Shown: positions 56,522 through 64,000 of the stretch, piece after piece
How positions within the stretch are numbered: position 1 is the stretch's first letter
Layout: each line of letters begins with the position of its first letter
Assembly (NCBI GenBank): GCA_014621425.1
Contig: JAANBB010000122.1
Location: 31,268-95,267, forward strand
DNA: 64,000 nucleotides
Direction of reading: 5' to 3'
From: Cylindrodendrum hubeiense
Lineage: Eukaryota; Ascomycota; Sordariomycetes; Hypocreales; Nectriaceae
The notes under the pieces: model-generated
Told to the model about the DNA's origin: nothing
The model's input: only the letters and a program-made list of their open reading frames with translations
Database searches by the model: none
Position numbers and translations under genes: made by a program

Positions 56522-59500
56522 CTAGATGATATAGCCGCCGCCGCTGAGGCAGCGCCAGTCACGCACGCCGTTGCCCTCTTCGAGCTCAACGCACCACCAG
56601 AGCACTTCCTTGGCCTTGTCCGGCTGGCCGCTCTCCTCGTGAGCGCGGGCGAGGGCGAACCAGGCCTCGGAGTTGTTCCAGCTGGAGCCGAGCTTGGTGA
56701 GGGTGGAGAGGAGGGCGTAGGCGCGGTCGCGGGCGGCGAGGCGGTCGACGAGGGGCAGGCGGGTGGCCTTGTATGCGTCGGGCAGGCCGTCGTCGTGCAG
56801 CGCCGACGTTGTGCGGTTGTTGATGGAGGAGGCGGGCTCAGGCGTTGACGAGCCGAGGCCCAGAGGAGTAGAAGGGAGGGCTGACACGTCGTGCGGGCTA
56901 GCTCCTGCGCGGCTGCTTGTCGTCAAGGGGACGATATCCTCCAGGGGCGGGATGGCGGGCGGTGGCAGCATCTTCTCGCTGTAGACATCCAGCAGGATGT
57001 TGGAGAGACCGATAATGGCAGCGGGATGGTTAGGGGCATGTGTCAGGGCCGTCTCAAAGTCTGACCGCGCCGCATATGGAGCCTCCTTGGCGAGAGCCAA
57101 CTCTCCCAACTAGATTGCAAGTTAGCCATAGCTCAAACCAAGTGTGAGCAGGGAAATCTTACCTCGGACCATAGATCACTCCAAAGGTCCTCCACGCTCT
57201 TCCGCTCAGCCCAGCCCAGAGCCTTCAGGGTTCCCGAGCCGGACGGGTCTCTAGCCGAGTCAGACTCAAGACTCTGGACTAATCGCTGCGCCTCAGTGAT
57301 GGCTCCCTTGCAGTCTTCGTTCATACCGGCCCTGCGATAGAAGCCGGCAATCATCAGCCATACCCTGATCAGATTGGCCATTCGGTGGGCCCTCTCCTTG
57401 TCCTTGGGGAATTGGATCAGGGGCAGCAGGTTAGTGGAAGCGTTGAAGTTGTCCTCGGCAGACATCTCGGATATGCCTGTTGACTTGGAATGGTTGAAGA
57501 GGTGTGAGAATTGCGACACCGGCCGAGATCGGGAGAAGGAGGAGGCTCTCGATGTTGGCTGTCGTTTGCTTGAAAAGGTGAAGAAATCTGTCTGCTCGGG
57601 CTCGTCGCCGCCAACAGGGAAAAACACCTCCCCATCGACGACAGTGGGGTTGTTCGAGACAGACCCGATGCTAGATGCTCTCGTTCGACTCTTGCTTCGA
57701 TCTCGCTTCTTGAGACTGTTGCTTCGTCCTGGCCTGTTTCGGTGGACAGACGAGGCGGATGTCCTCGGTCGCGACAGCTCAGCCATGGATCCATTCTCCC
57801 CAGTGACTTGAATGGTCGGTGCAGAACTTCTGACCGTTGTCGCAGTCGCAGGTCGGGACGGCATTATTGTTGACCTATCGTTCGACATAGCAGTGTAGAC
57901 CTGTCTTGTCGGTGGCCTCGATCTATCTTGGTGCCCAAAGATGCTTCCCTTGATACTTCTGAGGGTGCCAGACGTCTTAGGCGGCTCCGTTGCCTTCGGG
58001 GGGTGCAACGATGGCTGCGCAGTAACATTGCCAAAAAGCCTCGAGAACAGAGTCAGCAACTCAAAGCTAGCGTTGACTGCAACGTCGGGGCCTTCGAGCA
58101 GCTCAACCAAGGCAAGCTGCGTCATCTTGACCTCAAGAATGCTCTCTTTCTCTGAGTCATCCATATCATCCGCCAAACCTCGGGTCTGCGGCGCCGCGGT
58201 CTTGGCTTCGGCCTCCTTCAGATGCTCACTCCTGAAGGACTGATCTGACTTTCCAAACAGGACGGATGGGCTCTTAAACTGCTCCAGTGCACCTTCGCAG
58301 GCCCTCGCCGCCATGGCATAGTCCTGTCTCGCACTCAGGAGTAGTGCAAGAAGATGCCACACAGGGATAAGGGAACGCTCTTGCCAGTACGGGCCGTGAA
58401 GCAGGTTGTAGTGCTCGCCTTGGTCCTTAGCCACAGTCAAGGCCGACTTCACCACCTCAATTGCAGCTGTCAGTTCCCTTCGCTCAGCCAGCAGCAAGCC
58501 GAGGGCAAAGAAACTCCGGATATCTTTTGAGCGTCCAAATTCTGCCGCCAGAGACCTTCGGAGACACCGGATGGCCTTGGTTTGGATCTCCGTTCGCGAG
58601 GCCGCTTCGTATGTCACTCTTGACCAGTGGGCGTGTGACAATCCAATGGCTTGCCAGGCTTGGGAAATGACGTGAGGAGGAACAGGCGGGTGAATCACGC
58701 TCGACCCCTCCGCAATCATCGGCGTGCTATTGTCTTGGGAGTTGGGCTGTGGGAGCTTGGCCAGCCAGTCTTCCAACTCGGCCGCGAGCTGGCGTGCCTT
58801 CTCCGCGGCTGATCGCTGTCCATATCGACACAGGGCAATGATGCATTGCGCAATCGTCTCAAGGACCGTGGCATCGTCATCCAGGCTCGGCTCCAGGTGA
58901 CCGGTCTTGTCAACACGGGCCTTACCCTTCTTGACAATTTCAAGGTAGGAATCGAACGACTTGAAGGCAAGGTCGAAGTCGGCCACCGACAAGTGAACGA
59001 CAAAGAGATGTCGCAGGATCGCAGTGGAGTGGTATGTCTTGGTGGCCGCGCTGTAAAGGGTATCGAGGACGGCACGGCTCATGTTACTTCGACCGCCCTG
59101 TCCGAGGTCTTGCTCCTTCCACCCTCGTCCGCAAAGAATGGACCAGTTCTTGGCCACCTGGTGAACGAACTCCTCGACCTCTTGACGCTCTTCGTCAGCC
59201 CTGGGGAAGCTGGTCTCGCTGAGAAGGAGGGCTTGATAGGCAGCCTCGACATGCTTCAGCTCCACCCTTAACTGGCCCCGTGTGGATAGGTCACCGCCAG
59301 GGTTGCTCACGAATCCGGTCGGGAACGATAGATCGAACTCGACGGCTTGCGAGAGGGCCAGGTAGTACTCGTTCCATATCCTCCGCCTTGGGACAGAGCC
59401 CTTGAACCCAAAACCACCAGTCACGGGTGCACCAGTGACCTCCCAGAATCTAACCCATGAGCGATAGCAGGCGAGAGATTCATTTTCGGCTAGAGAAGTC

Positions 59501-60293
59501 TCGTTCTCCTGGAGTGCTTGGCTTGAGAGCATGCAAAACTCAGTTAGGAACAGCTCGGCCCAATACCGCAGCTGCCTCCCGATACCCGGGTCTGCCCAAA
59601 TACGGCCGAGAGACGGCAGACCAGACCGAAAGGCGACGAGGGCCTGCTTCAGCTCGCTGTTGCGCGCAAGGCAGTTGGCCTTGAGATAGGCGGCCTTGAG
59701 GGCGCAGACGGAGGACCACTCTGCGCTCTTGTCAGCGGGGTTGATTTGGCCATCTTCCAGCTTGGGGATGTCTGGGAGTTGGATAGCGCAAAGATCGTAT
59801 TCGCCCAAGACCCAATGCAGCCAGCCAACGCACACCTGGGCCTGGAACCTGTCATCCGGGTGGGATATTTCATCGTCGATGGCCTGGACGAGCTTGGGGA
59901 GCTGGCTCGCGGCGTCGACCTCAGGGGCGAGGATGGCGGTGGGTGGTCGAGCGGTTTGGGGTCGGCCGTCGGAGCCGGCAGACGCAGCATTCGTTGTCTT
60001 CGTAATGGCGCATTCGGTCTCGGCCGTCAAGGCAAGGCCTAGAGAGGCATGGGGTCAGTTCAGTGTTTTATGCAGGTGGCGGCGGGCGTCGTGGGGTTGG
60101 GTTATCGTACAGGCCCGTTCGGGAGCGTGCTTGCGGACCTTGCGGACCAGCTCCGGGACGGCATCCCAGTTCCCGTCGCAGCGGGCATGGTCGAGCTGGC
60201 TAATGTACTGCGCAGCTTTGGGCTAGAGGGCAGCATGGCCGTGGTCAGCTTCGCGGCGTGGGGAGTCGCGTCGTGGTGTCGTCTTACACCCAT
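56522..60293 (-). CDS. YPP1: YPP1/TTC7-like scaffold of the plasma-membrane PI4-kinase complex
   Basis: Homologue of Ypp1 (TTC7 in animals), which with Efr3 anchors the Stt4/PI4KIII-alpha kinase at the plasma membrane. Four exons (60288-60293, 60111-60222, 57163-60038, 56522-57109) give 1193 residues. The first exon is just ATG GGT before a strong gtaaga donor; the others join in phase (PERA-CLALTAETECAI, DLWSE-LGELALAKE). N-terminal helices contain QLDHARCDGNWDAVPELVRK, the family start. Many TPR-like helix pairs follow (LGEYDLCAIQLPDI, AILRHLFVVHLSVADFDLAFKS, IGLSHAHWSRVTYEAASR, EHYNLLHGPYWQERSLIPVWHLLALLLSARQDY as separate blocks). About residues 690-880 are disordered and Ser/Arg-rich. 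C-terminal TPRs end near WWCVELEEGNGVRDWRCL. Confidence 0.91.
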
Positions 60294-60991
60294 GATTCGA
60301 CCAGTTCAGGAGGTTGTCCAACTAGCAGCCAAGTAGCGCCAAGCGCATGGCGAGAAGACGACGCGGAAGAGGGATGGCAGACAGGCCGCGGGGAGGAGGC
60401 GGCTCGAGGACAGTGACGGTTTCTTTGCGGGGGGGAGATGGCGGAGCGAGGGGGCGAGGGTTGTGGAGGTTGTGGAGGTTGCAGGAAGCTCGTCGTATGC
60501 TGCGCTGGAGATGAGAGTCGATGCCAATACAAACCAGGTCCAGATTACAGACCACACCGTAATAGATGATGCTGGGCCGACCGCCGACGTAAACCCAAGC
60601 TCGCGACCAATCAGCGCCCAGTGGGCCGCTACCACGGGCCCGCGCCCAGGGGTTCACCCCGTCCGCTTTCAGTAGTGGAGTGTACTTACTGCGTGGTGCT
60701 GGGAAGAAAAAAAAAGTTGACCAGAGGCGAGAGTGAGAGACGCAGGCTTGTGAAAGAGAAGCATTCGTTGCATCCGGCCCAGCAATTGCATTCTCACAGC
60801 TCCCATATCCGTCCCGCCCGCCCCGGATCACGGCTGCGACCAGCAGAAGCTCCAAATCCCAGTGTTTTGGCAAGCAGCACGTGACGGCGACACCCGCTCA
60901 GCTACAGAGCTTGAACCTAAGAATATCTCCGTTGCGACAACGGCCAACCGTCTCAGCAACTCCAAAGCAGGAATCTAGGCCCAGACAAACT
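60294..60991. promoter_or_regulatory. Divergent promoter region, YPP1-like / RIX1
   Basis: About 0.7 kb between two divergent start codons, GC-rich at the left and CA-rich near the RIX1 start. No gene is supported inside it. Confidence 0.5.
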
Positions 60992-63285
60992 ATGTCGGCC
61001 TCACTCCCGCCAGACCTCCGGGTCCTCTGCCGCAAGCTCACTTCCATCCCCCCGGCTCAGCTTCCCCACGCCCTGCCCTCTCTCATCAACCATGTCCTGC
61101 ACTGCAAGGAGCCCTTGTCAACTCCCCATGAGCAGAAGCCCAAAGACAAATCCACCGAAGCCTCTCAGCTCGTCCACAAACTCAAGGCCAGTGTCACCAC
61201 TCTCTTGAATGGCCGCAACCGCGATGCTCGGTTTGCAGCCATTGGCCTCATCAAGGCTATGGTGGACGTTGGAGGATGGGAGGTTCTGCGAGGAACCGAA
61301 CCATGGGTTCGTGGGTTGTTGTCTGTGGTCCAGGTATGCTTTGAAAGTCCCCCATTAGATATCAAAGGCTAACAAATATTCAGAAAGCCGATCCTATAGC
61401 CTCCAAGGAGCTGGCTATTGTAACGCTGACCAAGATTTACATGCTGGTCCACCCCTACCAAACTCTCGTCCGAGAGATTGCTACCCCTACCATTCCAGCC
61501 TTCATCACTGCTGGTGTTGCCCTCATCAAGAAGTCGTCTTCAGGAGAGCCTCCGAAGACGCCGTTCTCTGTCATTGAGACCATATGCGATGCCTTCTCCG
61601 CATTGATTCCTCTATACCCAGCCACCTTCCGACCTTTCGCCTCCCAACTCAGAACCGCCACCCGAGCATATCTCGCCCCCACCCAGGCAGATGACTATGT
61701 CATCCCCAGCAGTTTAACTCGAGCTTCAAGGCGCCTCGTCATCACCCTTCACCATGTTGCCGCAAAGTCGGGCGGCAGTGATGAATGGGCCAAGCTGGTT
61801 GGTAACCTACTGAAGGAATTTCACGCCACTGCCGACCAAATACTCAGAGCTGTGGATGAGTCTTGGGATGGATCAAATGGTTACACTAGATCAAAGGTCG
61901 CTCTCGACGGGGAACCATTCGGCGGTGGATCGTCCTCCGATAGCCTACCGGAGTGGTCAGGAATCAGCGCCGGCACCGACCGCCTAGTTGGATTGTTCCA
62001 GTACCTCTCGGATTGCATACGGTATCCTACGAAGGCGCCCGTCACCATCCCCACCAGCTCCCTTGTGGATGCCGCTTCCCGGGTATTCTTGATCGCCAGG
62101 CTGTCGCCTAAGTCTCAGACTTGGGACCAGGCCCTTCAAACCAACGGCGCCATCGGCCGAGAAGAGAAGGAGGAGCTTTGGAGTTTGATCCCAGATATTC
62201 ACATCACAGCTCTCCGTTTCTTGCAAGTCCTCTTTCAGCGTCTGGGTCAGAACACGATAGCTCTCGTTCCTGAGACCCTGGACCACCTGGTTCGGGTCGT
62301 CAAGTCCGGAATAAACCTCCCTGCTGTCCGCACGACGGGATACTCTGTCTTGAAAGACATCCTCGAGCTAGCTGGCCCCACTCTGTCCAAGCCATCCGTG
62401 GATATGCTCGAAGCCCTCCTTGGTGCCTGCTGCCGAGACCTCCAGCAAGACGCTGGGCATCTCAAGGAGACCAAAAAGCCCATCGCCTCCTCCACCGATT
62501 CCAAAAAGAACAGCCTTGCTGCCAACGCCGACCTCTTCCTGAACCCCCAAGGCTCTGTCGTCGATGAAACACCTACTCTCGAACCCGAACACAAGGCCGC
62601 CGCCGCCGCTCTCCTCATCATCGTCCCGTCACGCCTGCCCCAGCAGCACCTCAAACCCTCGCTGCGTGGCCTCGTTGACCAGACTGCCATCCTAACTCGC
62701 AACCGTGACGCCATGGTCTCCAGTGTCCTGAATCCCTTCAAGGACCAACGTGGCCGTGTTTACCCCAGCATTTTACCCCACCTGACTCAGCAGTTCCCTG
62801 ACGATCGGGATCTGGAGATGCTGCGAACCAACCTCCGTGCCGGTACTCAAGTCTTGGCCGATGGAGAGGCACCGCTCGAAGAGCTCCCTGTTGAGCTTGA
62901 GGAAGAGGAAGAGGATGAGGAGATGGGGGACGCCGCCACTGATGACAAGATCGCACCGGAGACGAACGAAGATCTGTTCAAGCCAGGCACGCTCTCCGCT
63001 GTGCCGCAGGCTGAGAAGAGTTTGCCCATTCAGAGCAACCCCTTTGAACACAAGCCCACTGCGGATGGTGAGGCGCGTCACAGAGCAGCCTCCCCGCCCA
63101 AGCGAAAACATGAGGGAACTGACCCTACTCCGCCCAAGAGACAGGTGCGGGAGAAGGCTTCCTCGCCAGTCCGCACAGTTGCCGCGCCTGCTGCGGTCCA
63201 GGAAGACGAAGACGATGATGATGATGAGAGCGTTCACTTGAACATGGAACTTGAGGACGACGAAGAGGAGGATGATGATGAATAG
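60992..63285 (+). CDS. RIX1: Pre-rRNA-processing protein RIX1
   Basis: Component of the Rix1-Ipi1-Ipi3 complex that works with the Rea1 ATPase on pre-60S ribosomes and ITS2 processing. Two exons (60992-61333 and 61384-63285) give 747 residues; the 50-nt intron (gtatgc/cag, ggctaac branch site) joins SVVQ-KADPIASKELAIVTLTKIY in phase. The N-terminal half is the RIX1 armadillo-like domain: LPPDLRVLCRKLTSIPP, RDARFAAIGLIKAMVDVGGWE and LVHPYQTLVREIATPTIPAF are recognisable. The C-terminal 120 residues are disordered and acidic (ELEEEEEDEEMGD, QEDEDDDDDESVHL), including an NPFEHKP-type segment and KRKHEGTDPTPPKRQ, a possible nuclear localisation signal. I chose ATG 60992 because family sequence begins there; upstream in-frame sequence has no ATG. 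Confidence 0.94.
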
Positions 63286-63633
63286 ATGGGAAACTGGATA
63301 TAAAACTGTGGCTCGAGCCATTTATCAGGGCATATATAATGTGTTTAGTTTCTGATTTCGGAACCTCTAGCGGTCCGTATACAAGACGAGACAGCGAGTC
63401 TCTATCCAAGGTCTGCCACCACTGGTCTGGCATTTCCAATGCGCGAAAACCCAAGCAAGGATAGAAAATGGTTCCCTCCAACTTCAGCTCCAACGGCTGC
63501 CAATTCCGTGTAAAACATGCTTCCCACCATGGTCCCTAGAACGCCGTCCTATAATGATATCCCGAGCTGAACAAAAAGTGAATATTCCGGGTACTCCCAA
63601 TTATTGACGCGAGTACCGTAATCATATACAGTC
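63286..63633. other. Convergent 3' intergenic region
   Basis: A 348-bp tail-to-tail interval between RIX1 and the partial gene at the right edge. No feature is seen beyond AT-rich UTR-like sequence. Confidence 0.5.
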
Positions 63634-64000
63634 CTAGTCCCTCAGCCAGGCGCGACGCTTTTCTTCTTTGCGGGCACGGCGCTTCTCCTTAAAAGCCTTG
63701 AGCTCGTTCTTGGAGGGCTTCTTGCCTGAGCGCTCGGCCTTGAGACTGCGACCGTCATGGGCATTGGCGGCGGCATCGACATCAAAGAAGGCGTTCATCT
63801 GGCGTCGCGACTTGGCCTCATCGGTGTGGCGGTCGGGGCCCATGTCCTCTGTCTGAAACTGGCCAGTGAAGCGGTTGAAGGACGCCGTGACGCCGTGCAC
63901 CTGCGCTGGGTCGCCGAGGGCAGCGCTGGATGACGGCCCCCCCTCCTCGGCGGTGCCTTTCGCATACCAGGCGTTGGGGTCGTAATCGCCATGGATGGCG
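63634..64000 (-). CDS. 3' end of an unidentified conserved fungal gene (partial)
   Basis: Stop at 63634-63636; the frame stays open to the right edge of the window, so only about the last 121 residues are present. Visible sequence: HGDYDPNAWYAKG, a Ser/Ala linker, VTASFNRFTGQFQ, SRRQMNAFFDVDAAANAHDGRS, and a basic C-terminal helix ending KEEKRRAWLRD. This arrangement looks conserved (aromatic-rich motif plus a Lys/Arg helix) and resembles the tails of some fungal WW-domain proteins, but I am not sure of that. It is probably nuclear or nucleolar judging by the basic tail. No intron is apparent in the visible part. Confidence 0.7.
   Translation of the reverse strand, partial: AIHGDYDPNAWYAKGTAEEGGPSSSAALGDPAQVHGVTASFNRFTGQFQTEDMGPDRHTDEAKSRRQMNAFFDVDAAANAHDGRSLKAERSGKKPSKNELKAFKEKRRARKEEKRRAWLRD

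Overview
The window is nuclear DNA of a filamentous ascomycete (Pezizomycotina, most likely Sordariomycetes). The evidence is short introns of about 50-110 nt with GTA/GTG donors and CTAAC/CTGAC-type branch sites, GC-rich and compact conserved genes, a fungal gene complement (Whi5/Nrm1-like repressor, RTA1 protein, fungal-type YPP1, RIX1, LOS1), and TACCTA-rich intergenic DNA. The species cannot be named from sequence alone. No prophage, CRISPR array, intact transposon or biosynthetic cluster is visible.

Layout. 1-10.4 kb is GC-rich, repeat-speckled DNA with no supportable gene; it lies upstream of a MYB/SANT regulator (10.9-12.25 kb, +). Next come a TRM9-type tRNA wobble-uridine methyltransferase (13.2-14.1 kb, -), a divergent oxidoreductase pair (Gfo/Idh/MocA dehydrogenase, -, and aldo-keto reductase, +; 15.6-19.0 kb), a hypothetical basic/disordered protein (19.5-21.3 kb, +), deoxyhypusine synthase (21.5-22.8 kb, -) and, divergent from it, a 2553-residue SNT1/NCoR-like SANT corepressor (23.8-31.75 kb, +). 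A Whi5/Nrm1-like G1/S repressor (33.6-34.5 kb, +) faces an aspartyl aminopeptidase (34.9-36.6 kb, -), followed by an RTA1-family membrane protein (37.5-38.5 kb, -).

38.5-52.4 kb is gene-poor. It holds a tRNA-Ser(AGA), an orphan protein with 37-residue tandem repeats (43.3-44.5 kb, +), a GPI-anchored repeat-rich wall protein with an apparent frameshift (45.9-46.9 kb, -), minisatellites and a few relic-like short ORFs. Housekeeping genes return at 52.4 kb: exportin-T LOS1 (+), YPP1/TTC7 (-), RIX1 (+, divergent from YPP1) and the 3' end of an unidentified gene cut by the right edge (-).

Most genes are unrelated single-copy housekeeping functions (tRNA modification and export, hypusination, ribosome assembly, PI4-kinase scaffolding, chromatin repression, cell-cycle control). 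They do not form a pathway. The possible exception is the divergent oxidoreductase pair, which shares one roughly 1-kb promoter region. Exon boundaries were set by reading-frame continuity, family-conserved junction residues and splice consensus; none was confirmed by transcripts. No convincing new multi-gene system was found. The most unusual features are a start codon that appears to be split by an intron in the SNT1-like gene, minute first exons in two further genes, the orphan repeat gene, and two frame breaks at homopolymers.
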